Origin: Pseudoxanthomonas suwonensis
GTDB taxonomy: Bacteria > Pseudomonadota > Gammaproteobacteria > Xanthomonadales > Xanthomonadaceae
Length of the DNA: 11,311 nucleotides
Assembly: GCA_003240695.1 (NCBI GenBank)
Contig: QFNC01000048.1
Span: forward strand, 1 to 11,311
Direction of reading: 5' to 3'
The translations under genes were made by a program, and so were the position numbers. The notes under the pieces were generated by a model, which was given only the letters and a program-made list of their open reading frames with translations, was not told the origin of the DNA and did not search any database. Positions 1 through 7,201 of this stretch are shown piece by piece. Positions within the stretch are counted from its first letter, which is position 1. The number at the start of each line of letters is the position of its first letter.

Positions 1-937
1 CGCCGATGCCGTGCCCGCGCTGGCCGATCAATTCGCCGTGCAACTGCTGTGGATGGATACCGAGCCGCTGCTGCCTGGCCGGCTGTACTGGCTGCGCATT
101 GGCACGCGCACCGTCACCGCGCAGATCACCCAGATCCGCCATCGGGTCGACGTGAACACGCAGGAACACCTGGCCGCGCGCCAGCTGGAATTGAACGAAG
201 TGGCGGTGTGTCATCTGCATCTGGATGAACCCATCGCCTTCGAACCCTACGCCCACAACCGCGAGCTTGGCGGCTTCATCCTGATCGATCGGCAAACCCA
301 TGCCACTGCTGCTGCCGGACGCATCGATTTCGCCCTGCATCGTGCCAGCAACCTGCACTGGCAGCCGCTGGACGTGGACAAGGCTGCTCGCGCCCGGCAG
401 AAACGCCAGCAACCGCGCTGCCTGTGGTTCACCGGCCTGTCGGGGGCGGGCAAGTCCACGATAGCCAATGCGCTGGAGCGCAAGCTGCTGGCGCAGGGCT
501 TCCACACCTATCTGCTGGATGGCGACAACGTGCGTCACGGCCTGAACAAGGACCTGGGCTTCACCGACGCCGACCGGGTGGAGAACATCCGTCGCGTCGC
601 CGAAGTGGCTCGATTGATGGTGGATGCCGGCCTGATCGTGCTGGTCAGCTTCATCTCGCCGTTCGCGGCCGAGCGGCGCATGGCGCGCGACCTGTTTGCC
701 GATGGCGAGTTCGTCGAAATCCACGTCGACACGCCCCTGGCGGTGGCCGAACGGCGCGACGTGAAGGGCCTGTACGCCAAGGCTCGCGCCGGCCAGTTGC
801 GCAACTTCACCGGGCTGGATTCGCCCTACGAAGCCCCCGAGCATCCGGAGTTGCGGCTGGACACCACCATCGCCAGTGCCGACGCATTGGCCGAGGTCGT
901 CGTGGCCTGGCTGCAGGGGAATGCCGCATCGCCCTGA
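1..937 (+). CDS. cysNC: CysN/CysC bifunctional sulfate adenylyltransferase large subunit / APS kinase, 3' part
   Basis: The reading frame is open from the left edge, so the true start lies upstream; the GTG at 11 is not taken as a start. About 308 codons are visible. Residues 1-125 (counted from base 11) resemble the C-terminal EF-Tu-like beta domains of CysN, the GTPase subunit of ATP sulfurylase. Residues 137-308 form a complete APS kinase domain: P-loop GLSGAGKST at 142-150, then DGDNVRHGLNKDLGF, SFISPF, and the late motifs GLYAKARAGQLRNFTG and YEAPE. Together these activities turn sulfate into APS and then PAPS in the cytoplasm for assimilatory sulfate reduction. Fused CysN-CysC proteins are common in Xanthomonadaceae, and the usual length of about 640 residues means roughly half is missing here. 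All APS kinase motifs look intact. The neighbour metB is also a sulfur gene. Confidence 0.95.
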   Translation, partial: ADAVPALADQFAVQLLWMDTEPLLPGRLYWLRIGTRTVTAQITQIRHRVDVNTQEHLAARQLELNEVAVCHLHLDEPIAFEPYAHNRELGGFILIDRQTHATAAAGRIDFALHRASNLHWQPLDVDKAARARQKRQQPRCLWFTGLSGAGKSTIANALERKLLAQGFHTYLLDGDNVRHGLNKDLGFTDADRVENIRRVAEVARLMVDAGLIVLVSFISPFAAERRMARDLFADGEFVEIHVDTPLAVAERRDVKGLYAKARAGQLRNFTGLDSPYEAPEHPELRLDTTIASADALAEVVVAWLQGNAASP

Positions 938-960
938 ATGCCGCAGGATCGGGATTCGTG

Positions 961-979
961 ACCGCTGTCCGATCGCGGT
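961..979 (+). other. Small stem-loop between cysNC and metB
   Basis: ACCGC at 961-965 can pair with GCGGT at 975-979 across a 9-base loop. An overlapping alternative pairs GATCGG at 947-952 with CCGATC at 969-974. No T-run follows, so this is not a convincing intrinsic terminator. It could be a weak transcript 3' end or chance in GC-rich DNA. Confidence 0.2.
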
Positions 980-991
980 GCCGGGCTGGGT

Positions 992-997
992 TAAAAT
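992..997 (+). promoter_or_regulatory. Possible -10 box of the metB promoter
   Basis: TAAAAT lies 24 bases before the metB ATG in an otherwise GC-rich spacer and matches five of six positions of the sigma-70 -10 consensus. No recognisable -35 box is found 16-18 bases upstream. The 84-base gap after cysNC leaves room for an independent promoter. No good Shine-Dalgarno sequence is visible before the ATG, so a short leader is plausible. Confidence 0.35.
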
Positions 998-1021
998 CGC
1001 CGTCCCCTTCCGGATCCCCGC

Positions 1022-2200
1022 ATGAACAGTCCCGACGACGCGCACGCCCCCGGTTCACTGGCGTTGGGCACTCTGGCCATCCATGGTGGCCAGTCGCCCG
1101 ATCCGACCACCGGCGCGGTGATGCCGCCCATCTATGCCACCTCCACCTATGCGCAGAGCAGTCCGGGCGTGCACCAGGGCTTCGAATACTCGCGCACCCA
1201 CAACCCGACGCGCTTCGCCTACGAGCGCTGCGTGGCGGCACTGGAAGGCGGCAGCCGCGGTTTCGCGTTCGCCTCGGGCATGGCGGCCACGTCCACCGTG
1301 CTGGAACTGCTGGACAGCGGCGATCACGTCATCGCCACCGACGACCTGTACGGCGGCAGTTACCGCCTGTTCGAGCGCGTGCGCCGGCGCTCGGCGCGGC
1401 TGGATTTCAGCTTCGTCGACCTGTCCGACCCGCAGGCCTTCGCCGATGCCATCCGCACCGGGACGCGCATGGTCTGGATCGAAACCCCGACCAACCCGCT
1501 GCTGAAACTGGTCGACATCGCCGCCATCGCCGCCATCGCCCGGCAGCGCGGCATCCTGGTGGTGGTGGACAACACCTTCGCCTCGCCGATCCTGCAGCGC
1601 CCGCTGCTGCTGGGCGCCGACATCGTGATGCACTCGGCCACCAAGTATCTCAACGGCCATTCCGACATGGTCGGCGGCCTGCTGGTGGTCGGCGACAATC
1701 CCGATCTGGCGGAGCAACTGGCCTTTCTGCAGAACTCCATCGGCGCCGTGCAAGGGCCGTTCGACAGCTTCCTGGCCCTGCGCGGCCTGAAAACTCTGCA
1801 TCTGCGCATGCAGGCCCACTGCACCAATGCCCAGGCCATCGCCGAAACCCTGGAACGGCACCCGGCCATCGAAAAGGTGTTGTATCCGGGCCTCCCATCT
1901 CACCCGCAGCATGCCCTTGCGGCCCGGCAGATGTCCGGCTTCGGTGGCATGGTGTCGGTGTACCTGAAAGGCGGCTTCGATGCGGCCCGCCGCTTCTGCG
2001 AGAGCCTGCGCCTGTTCACCCTGGCCGAATCGCTGGGCGGGGTGGAATCGCTGGTCAATCACCCTGCGGTGATGACCCATGCCAGCGTGCCGGAGGAACG
2101 CCGCGCGCAGCTGGGCATTGCTGACAACCTTGTGCGATTGAGTGTGGGGGTGGAGGATGTGGGTGATCTGCTCGCAGACCTGGCCGGTGCGTGCCAGTGA
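1022..2200 (+). CDS. metB: Cystathionine gamma-synthase/gamma-lyase family PLP enzyme (MetB type)
   Basis: This 392-residue protein is full length for the Cys/Met-metabolism PLP enzyme family (fold type I). These enzymes work in the cytoplasm, either joining an activated homoserine to cysteine or splitting cystathionine. Visible family features are YSRTHNPTR at 56-64 (Tyr and Arg that grip the cofactor phosphate of the partner subunit), Tyr110 in DLYGGSY (stacks on the PLP ring), Asp183 in VVVDNTFASP (contacts the PLP ring nitrogen), and Lys208 in SATKYLNGHSD, the Schiff-base lysine. The C-terminal substrate-binding region with LAESLGGVESL is complete. Nothing looks mutated. Synthase and lyase cannot be separated reliably by eye, so the symbol follows the usual Xanthomonas name. 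In Xanthomonas this gene marks one edge of the variable O-antigen cluster, as it appears to do here. Confidence 0.92.
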   Translation: MNSPDDAHAPGSLALGTLAIHGGQSPDPTTGAVMPPIYATSTYAQSSPGVHQGFEYSRTHNPTRFAYERCVAALEGGSRGFAFASGMAATSTVLELLDSGDHVIATDDLYGGSYRLFERVRRRSARLDFSFVDLSDPQAFADAIRTGTRMVWIETPTNPLLKLVDIAAIAAIARQRGILVVVDNTFASPILQRPLLLGADIVMHSATKYLNGHSDMVGGLLVVGDNPDLAEQLAFLQNSIGAVQGPFDSFLALRGLKTLHLRMQAHCTNAQAIAETLERHPAIEKVLYPGLPSHPQHALAARQMSGFGGMVSVYLKGGFDAARRFCESLRLFTLAESLGGVESLVNHPAVMTHASVPEERRAQLGIADNLVRLSVGVEDVGDLLADLAGACQ

Positions 2201-2221
2201 CGGCAAGCACTGGACAAGGAT

Positions 2222-2238
2222 GGGATACCTGTAATCCC
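2222..2238 (+). other. Stem-loop between metB and the O-antigen genes
   Basis: GGGAT at 2222-2226 can pair with ATCCC at 2234-2238 around the 7-base loop ACCTGTA. It sits 21 bases after the metB stop and 11 bases before the first glycosyltransferase ATG. No U-run follows, so it is not a standard intrinsic terminator. A five-pair stem can also arise by chance. Confidence 0.25.
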
Positions 2239-2249
2239 GGCCTGACGGC

Positions 2250-3560
2250 ATGACGCGCGGACTGCAAAGAGTGGGCCATCGGTTGGCGGCTGCCTTCCCC
2301 GGGATGAGCAGTTGGATGGCGCGCCTGCGCATGGTGCCGCAGGCGCGGGCGCTGCACTTTGGCGGGCTGGCGGCGGACATGGCTGCGAAACCGGCACAGA
2401 TTCCGGCACAGACGCTCCGATTCCCGAGCCCCGACCCCACGCTCGGTCCGGGCGTCAACATTTACGGGTACCTGCGCGGCCAGTTCGGCCTGGGCGAAAG
2501 TGCCAGGCAGTATGCGCGTGCGCTGCTCCAGGCGGGCTATCCGGTCGATCTGGCGGATGTGCGCATCTCCATTCCGCATGCCTGCGGCGACGACAGCCTG
2601 GCCTCGCTGCTCGAACACGGTGTCTCGCATGGGATCAACGTCGTATTCGTCAATCCCGATCATTATCACGAGGTCCGGCCCCAGCTTGCCGCGGGTGGCT
2701 ATACCATCGGGTTCTGGTTCTGGGAGCTGGACACCATTCCGGACGAGTGGATGGCGGCTGTCGACCAGGTCGACGAGATATGGGTTGCTTCCAGCTTCGT
2801 CGAGGAGGCCTTCCGCCGTGCGACCGCCAAGCCCGTGATCCGCATTCCGCACCCCGTTCGGCCATCGGATGCGGCGATGCTTCCACGCGGCAGCTTCGAC
2901 CTGGACGAAGACGCGTTCGTCTTTCTCTGCAGTTTCGATTTCAATTCGTCAATCCACCGCAAGAATCCTTTTGCAGTCATCGATGCATTCGCGATGGCTT
3001 TCCCGAATCCCGGGGCGAGGGTGCAATTGCTCGTCAAGACCAGTAACGGGCACCGTTATCCAGAACAGTTGGACAGGCTGTGCAGGCATGCCTCACGCGT
3101 GCCCCGCGTTCTGGTGCGCGACCAGATATTGACTTCCGACCGGGTCAGCGCCATGCAGCATGCGGCCGACGCGTACGTGTCACTGCATCGCGCGGAAGGA
3201 TTGGGGATGGGAATGGCCGAGAGCATGGCGATCGGCAAGCCGGTGATCGCCACAGCTTGGTCTGGCAACCTGGATTTCATGGACGACCAGAACAGTTGCC
3301 TGGTGCCGTGCAGACTCGTGCCAGTTCTGGATGGCGAGTATCCGCATGCGCAGCACGCGCAATGGGCCGATGCCAGCATCGAAGTGGCTGCGGACTGGAT
3401 GAGGCGGCTGGCCACCTCCCCCGCGCTGGCAGAGGAGAGGGGCGGGCGCGCTCGGGAGGCGATCGCCAAATCCATGGATCCGGGGGCGGCGGCGACGGCG
3501 ATGATCGCCCGCCTCCGATCGCTGGGCAACGGGACATGCCGTGGCCCACTTCGACACTGA
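2250..3560 (+). CDS. GT4-type (GT-B fold) glycosyltransferase, first gene of the O-antigen unit
   Basis: This 436-residue protein is predicted to be a cytoplasmic or membrane-peripheral retaining glycosyltransferase that adds sugars to the growing O-chain. The conserved part begins near residue 67 with GVNIYGYLRGQFGLGESAR, the glycine-loop start of a subgroup of family 4 enzymes. Further marks are GFWFWELDTIPDEW, the beginning of the C-terminal half at CSFDF and KNPF, and the E-x7-E motif Glu316-Glu324 within AEGLGMGMAE, followed by GKPVIATAWSGN. The last motif binds the nucleotide-sugar in this fold. The ATG at 2250 is the first after an in-frame stop at 2232, but it lacks a clear Shine-Dalgarno sequence. 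Starts at 2304, 2316, 2331 or 2379 would still keep the whole conserved domain. Wzm follows after 17 bases. Donor and acceptor sugars cannot be told from the sequence. Confidence 0.88.
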   Translation: MTRGLQRVGHRLAAAFPGMSSWMARLRMVPQARALHFGGLAADMAAKPAQIPAQTLRFPSPDPTLGPGVNIYGYLRGQFGLGESARQYARALLQAGYPVDLADVRISIPHACGDDSLASLLEHGVSHGINVVFVNPDHYHEVRPQLAAGGYTIGFWFWELDTIPDEWMAAVDQVDEIWVASSFVEEAFRRATAKPVIRIPHPVRPSDAAMLPRGSFDLDEDAFVFLCSFDFNSSIHRKNPFAVIDAFAMAFPNPGARVQLLVKTSNGHRYPEQLDRLCRHASRVPRVLVRDQILTSDRVSAMQHAADAYVSLHRAEGLGMGMAESMAIGKPVIATAWSGNLDFMDDQNSCLVPCRLVPVLDGEYPHAQHAQWADASIEVAADWMRRLATSPALAEERGGRAREAIAKSMDPGAAATAMIARLRSLGNGTCRGPLRH

Positions 3561-3561
3561 C

Positions 3562-3568
3562 AGAGAGG
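3562..3568 (+). promoter_or_regulatory. Shine-Dalgarno sequence that fixes the wzm start
   Basis: AGAGAGG lies 9 bases before the ATG at 3578. It supports that start over the in-frame ATG at 3536, which lies inside the end of the preceding gene and has no comparable ribosome-binding site. Confidence 0.6.
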
Positions 3569-3577
3569 TATGAACCC

Positions 3578-4372
3578 ATGCTGGGCATGTTGCGGGCCAT
3601 CTGGGCCTATCGGTTCTTCATTCTTTCCTCGATCAGAAACGACCTGCGCGCTCGCTTCGTGCGCAGCAAGCTTGGCGGGCTGTGGATGATCATCCACCCG
3701 CTCGCGCAGGTCCTGATCTTCACGCTGATCCTGTCCGAAGTGCTCGCCGCGAAGCTGCCGGGCATCGACAACAAGTATGCGTATTCGCTGTACCTGATGG
3801 CCGGAACGCTCGCGTGGTCGCTTTTTTCGGAAACAATCAACAAGTGCGCCGTCCTGTTCGTCGAGAATGCCAACCTGATCAAGAAGATGGCCTTTCCGCG
3901 CATCTGCCTGCCGCTGATCGCCGGCGGAACCATGCTGGTCAACAACATGCTGCTGCTGCTGGCCATCTTCGGGGTCTTCGCCACGCTCGGGCACATGCCC
4001 GGCCCGCAGGTCGTGTGGCTGCCGGTGCTGATGGTGGTCACGCTGCTGCTGGCACTGGCGGTCGGCATGATTCTCGGAATCCTCAACGTCTTCATGCGCG
4101 ACATCGGACAGGTCGTTCCCGTGGTCCTGCAGGCCCTGTTCTGGATGACGCCCATCGTCTACATGCTGGACATCCTGCCTGCCAACTATCGGAACGCGTT
4201 CGCGCACAATCCGCTCTATCCCCTGGTCAGCAGCTACCAGAACGTGCTGGTGTTCGACAAGCCGCCGCTTCTGCCGGAACTGGCCCGCTTCGTGGTCGTC
4301 TGCCTGGGCTTGCTGGTCGTGGCACTGGTCATGTTCCGCAGGGCCAGCGCGGAAATGGTGGACGCGCTATGA
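3578..4372 (+). CDS. wzm: O-antigen ABC transporter permease Wzm
   Basis: The protein has 264 residues, the usual size for an ABC-2 type polysaccharide export permease. It forms the inner-membrane channel that moves undecaprenyl-linked O-polysaccharide to the periplasm, working with Wzt. A basic amphipathic N-terminus (RNDLRARFVRSKLGGLW, residues 20-36) carries the typical motif before the first membrane span. About six hydrophobic segments follow, near residues 35-58, 68-88, 112-135, 146-169, 176-199 and 233-254. PIVYMLDILP and NPLYPLV between the last two segments are also family-typical. The start at 3578 is chosen for its Shine-Dalgarno sequence and length; the ATG at 3536 would add 14 residues and overlap the upstream gene. 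Its stop codon overlaps the wzt start (ATGA at 4369-4372), which points to coupled translation of the two subunits. Confidence 0.93.
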   Translation: MLGMLRAIWAYRFFILSSIRNDLRARFVRSKLGGLWMIIHPLAQVLIFTLILSEVLAAKLPGIDNKYAYSLYLMAGTLAWSLFSETINKCAVLFVENANLIKKMAFPRICLPLIAGGTMLVNNMLLLLAIFGVFATLGHMPGPQVVWLPVLMVVTLLLALAVGMILGILNVFMRDIGQVVPVVLQALFWMTPIVYMLDILPANYRNAFAHNPLYPLVSSYQNVLVFDKPPLLPELARFVVVCLGLLVVALVMFRRASAEMVDAL

Positions 4373-5625
4373 GCGGATCACTCGTCGTCACGGGGCTCGG
4401 GAAGGCCTATCGCAAATGGGACAGCGAGTGGATGCGCGCGCTTTCCTGGTTCGGCGTGCCGCTCAAGCCGCTCGAAGAGCACTGGGTGCTGCGTGACGTG
4501 GATTTCTCCATCGGAACCGGCGAGACGGTGGGCATCGTCGGCCAGAACGGAGCCGGCAAGTCGACCTTGCTGAAGCTGGTCACCGGCACCCTCATGCCGA
4601 CAGTCGGATCGGTACGGCGTACCGGGCGCATTTCGGCCATCCTCGAGCTCGGCATGGGCTTCAACCCGGATCTGACGGGCCGCGAGAATGCCAGGCATGC
4701 GGCGGGGTTGATGGGCTACCAGCTGGACCAGATCCACGCCGCGATGGATGGCATCGAGGCGTTCGCCGAAATCGGCGAATACTTCGACTTGCCCGTGCGC
4801 ACCTATTCCAGCGGAATGCAGATGCGGGTGGCTTTCAGCGTTGCAACCGCGTTCCGTCCCGACCTGCTGATCGTGGACGAAGCCCTGTCCGTGGGAGATG
4901 CCTACTTCATCCACAAGTGCTTCAAGCGCATCCGCGAATACAAGGCGCTGGGTACCACGCTGCTGATCGTGAGCCATGACGCCTCCGCGGTGCTCTCGCT
5001 CTGCGACCGAGCCATCCTGATCGACGAAGGCCGGGTGCTGATGGATGGAAATGCCGCCAACGTGATGGACTACTACAACGCGCTGATCGCGCAGAAGGAA
5101 GACGAGGCGTCGATCCGCCAGTTTGTCGGCGACGGTGGCGAACTCCTCACCGTGTCCGGAACCGGCGAGGCCACCATCGAGAGCGTGACGCTGCTCAACG
5201 CACAGGGCAGCCCGCAGGAGCTGATCGATGTCGGGCAGCGCTTGCGCTTGTGCGTTGACGTGCTTTGCGTCGGCAACATCGACCATCTGGTGATCGGCTA
5301 CCTGATCAAGGACAGGCTGGGCCAGGCGGTGTTCGGCACCAACACCCACCACACCCGCCAGGTCATCGAAGGCGCATCCGCGGGCGAGCGCATCCGCCTG
5401 GTTGCCGAGTTTGATGCCAACATCGGGACGGGCAGCTATTCGGTGTCGGTGGCGCTGTCCAGTACGGAAACCCACCTGGTCGACAATTACGAATGGCGCG
5501 ACCTTGCCCTGGTGTTCAAGGTGGCCAATCTCGGGAAGGACCGGTTCGACGGCGTTGCATGGCTGCCAGCCACGATTTCCCTGGAACGCAGTGCGGAGCG
5601 CTCTGGTCCGCCAACGCAAGGATAA
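4369..5625 (+). CDS. wzt: O-antigen ABC transporter ATPase Wzt with C-terminal carbohydrate-recognition domain
   Basis: This 418-residue protein is the cytoplasmic ATPase partner of Wzm. The nucleotide-binding domain spans about residues 1-240: Walker A GQNGAGKST at 58-66, signature YSSGMQMR beginning at 146, Walker B LLIVDEAL with Asp170 and Glu171, and H-loop His203 in IVSHDAS. The insert between the start and Walker A is typical of polysaccharide exporters. A second region, about residues 260-400 (GEATIESVTLLN to WRDLALVFKV), resembles the beta-sandwich domain that in E. coli O8/O9a Wzt binds the modified non-reducing end of the O-chain. This longer form fits a system in which chains are capped before export, and the next gene encodes a methyltransferase only 4 bases downstream. 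The TAA stop overlaps the window just after that gene's ribosome-binding site. Confidence 0.93.
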   Translation: MSGSLVVTGLGKAYRKWDSEWMRALSWFGVPLKPLEEHWVLRDVDFSIGTGETVGIVGQNGAGKSTLLKLVTGTLMPTVGSVRRTGRISAILELGMGFNPDLTGRENARHAAGLMGYQLDQIHAAMDGIEAFAEIGEYFDLPVRTYSSGMQMRVAFSVATAFRPDLLIVDEALSVGDAYFIHKCFKRIREYKALGTTLLIVSHDASAVLSLCDRAILIDEGRVLMDGNAANVMDYYNALIAQKEDEASIRQFVGDGGELLTVSGTGEATIESVTLLNAQGSPQELIDVGQRLRLCVDVLCVGNIDHLVIGYLIKDRLGQAVFGTNTHHTRQVIEGASAGERIRLVAEFDANIGTGSYSVSVALSSTETHLVDNYEWRDLALVFKVANLGKDRFDGVAWLPATISLERSAERSGPPTQG

Positions 5626-5629
5626 TCAG

Positions 5630-7201
5630 ATGCAGATCGATCCCGATGCCGTGATGCACAAGCTTGGATTGTCGGTGGCCGCATCCGGCGGCAACCGCGA
5701 GCATGCGCTCCGCTTGATGCCCCAGTTCGGGCAGAAGCCCGCATATTCAGTGGACGAGCTGCTGGCCTATTCTGGATCGGATTTCATCGATGTCGCCTAC
5801 CAAGCCGTGCTGCGCCGCCAACCGGATGAGGCCGGACGCCGGGATTACCTGCAGGCGATCGAGACGGGGGCGCTGACCAAGACCGAGGTGCTCGGCGAAC
5901 TTCGCAAGTCGCCGGAAGGTTATCGTGCAGGCGTGCCGATCCGTGGCCTGCGCTTGCAGTATCTCCTTCGCCGCATGGAGCGCAGGCGGGGCGGACGCAT
6001 GCTGGCTTTGCTGGCGTCGCTCATGCGGTTGGCCCGCAAGCAGTCATCGTGGGAGGCGATGGAGGCGCGCCTGGCATCGCGCGATGAGCGCATGCTGAGC
6101 GCTGCGTCGCTGGCTCTGGATGGCATGCGCGAGGACGTTGCGCGGAGGCTCGACTCGTCGCTGCATGCGTTGCGCAAGTCCATCGGGCGTGGCGAAGTGC
6201 GCGCCGCGCGCAGCATGGCGGACGTGTCGAGCCGACAGGACGCGACCGAGCAGCGCCTGGCGTCGGTGGAATCAAGCTGGGCCAGCGTAGAAGTGCGACT
6301 CAGCCGAAGCGAGCAACACGCCGCGCGCTGGATGGAAGAGATGGCCGCACGGTTCGAACGCAACGAAGCGCTCCTGGAATCCTGCCAGGCGGCGATCCGT
6401 GAGGAGTCACAGCGCCGCGCCGGGTACCGGGCGTACGCGGATGCGGTTGGCCAGCATCCACCAGTGGCCGGTGCCTCGGAAGAGGACATGGCGATGATGT
6501 ATGCCAGGCTGGAAGAGGTCTTCCGCGGCAGCGAGGAGGAAATCCGCCGGCGCGCTGAGATCTACCTGCCTTGCATTGCCGAGGCCGCAGCCGCCACCCG
6601 TTGCCGGCGCGTGCTGGATCTGGGCTGCGGCCGTGGCGAGCTGCTGGCGTTGCTGGGCGGTGCCGGCTATGACGCGCGCGGCGTCGATCTGAACCGGTTG
6701 TTTGTCGAGCAGAACAGGGCTGCGGGGCGCGAGGTCGTGCTGATGGATGCGCTGACGGCATTGGAGGGCTGCGAGCCGGATTCGCTCGCGGCAGTGAGCG
6801 CCATCCACCTGGCGGAACACCTGTCCGTGAATCATCTGGTCCGTCTGCTCGACCTGGCATTTGCCGCGCTGCGCCCAGGGGGAGTCCTGATCCTGGAAAC
6901 CCCGAATCCGCAAAATCTTCGCACCAGTGCGTATTACTTCTATTTTGATCCAACGCACCGCAATCCATTGCCGCCGCCTCTGCTGGCATGGATGGTGGCC
7001 GACCGCGGCTTCCGCGAAGCCAGAATCGACCTGCTCGAGGACGGCCGTTTCAGTCCTGAAACCACGCGCGTGCCGCCGGATGCGGTGGCGGCCGACCAGG
7101 TGAACCGGTTCGTGGACTGGGTGTCCGTGTCCCCCGATTATGCGGTCGTCGCGACCAAGCCCATCCAGCCTGCAGCCGGCACGGAATCCGACAAGCCATG
7201 A
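5630..7201 (+). CDS. DUF4214-like / coiled-coil / SAM-dependent methyltransferase, candidate O-chain cap enzyme
   Basis: The 523-residue protein starts at ATG 5630, with AAGGAT at 5617-5622 as ribosome-binding site. Three parts are visible. Residues about 50-100 (FIDVAYQAVLRRQPDEAGR, then SPEGYR) resemble DUF4214, a small helical domain often found near glycan enzymes. Residues 107-137 form a basic, leucine-rich stretch that might touch the membrane. Residues about 141-262 are charged, poor in Pro and Gly, and predicted to form a long coiled coil. The C-terminal class I methyltransferase has motif I VLDLGCGRGE at 328-337, acidic Asp353 in GVDLN, HLAEHL, LRPGGVLILETPNPQN and FDPTHRNPLPPPLL. 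Membership of the methyltransferase class is secure; methylation of the O-chain end is inferred from the neighbouring cap-reading type of Wzt. Unlike E. coli WbdD, no kinase domain is seen. The stop overlaps the next start (ATGA). Confidence 0.85.
   Translation: MQIDPDAVMHKLGLSVAASGGNREHALRLMPQFGQKPAYSVDELLAYSGSDFIDVAYQAVLRRQPDEAGRRDYLQAIETGALTKTEVLGELRKSPEGYRAGVPIRGLRLQYLLRRMERRRGGRMLALLASLMRLARKQSSWEAMEARLASRDERMLSAASLALDGMREDVARRLDSSLHALRKSIGRGEVRAARSMADVSSRQDATEQRLASVESSWASVEVRLSRSEQHAARWMEEMAARFERNEALLESCQAAIREESQRRAGYRAYADAVGQHPPVAGASEEDMAMMYARLEEVFRGSEEEIRRRAEIYLPCIAEAAAATRCRRVLDLGCGRGELLALLGGAGYDARGVDLNRLFVEQNRAAGREVVLMDALTALEGCEPDSLAAVSAIHLAEHLSVNHLVRLLDLAFAALRPGGVLILETPNPQNLRTSAYYFYFDPTHRNPLPPPLLAWMVADRGFREARIDLLEDGRFSPETTRVPPDAVAADQVNRFVDWVSVSPDYAVVATKPIQPAAGTESDKP

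Noticed and set aside
2211..2235. Possible promoter for the O-antigen unit: TGGACA at 2211 and TGTAAT at 2230
   Set aside because: The spacer is only 13 bases, too short for sigma-70, and no better -10 lies at 16-18 bases.
1055..2461. Minus-strand open frame of 468 codons opposite metB
   Set aside because: It is antisense to a complete, motif-bearing metB and its translation, rich in His, Gln, Gly and Ala, shows no domain. Such long antisense frames are expected in high-GC DNA.
3536..3580. Earlier wzm start at ATG 3536
   Set aside because: It overlaps the end of the glycosyltransferase gene, lacks a ribosome-binding site, and adds a non-conserved N-terminus; the ATG at 3578 has AGAGAGG at good spacing.
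3056..4207. Minus-strand open frame of 383 codons across the first glycosyltransferase and wzm
   Set aside because: It crosses the boundary of two well-supported sense genes and its translation (Gln, His, Asp and Arg rich) is low-complexity shadow sequence.
4378..5619. Minus-strand open frame of 413 codons opposite wzt
   Set aside because: It mirrors wzt almost exactly, has no recognisable motif, and comes from the codon bias of the sense gene.
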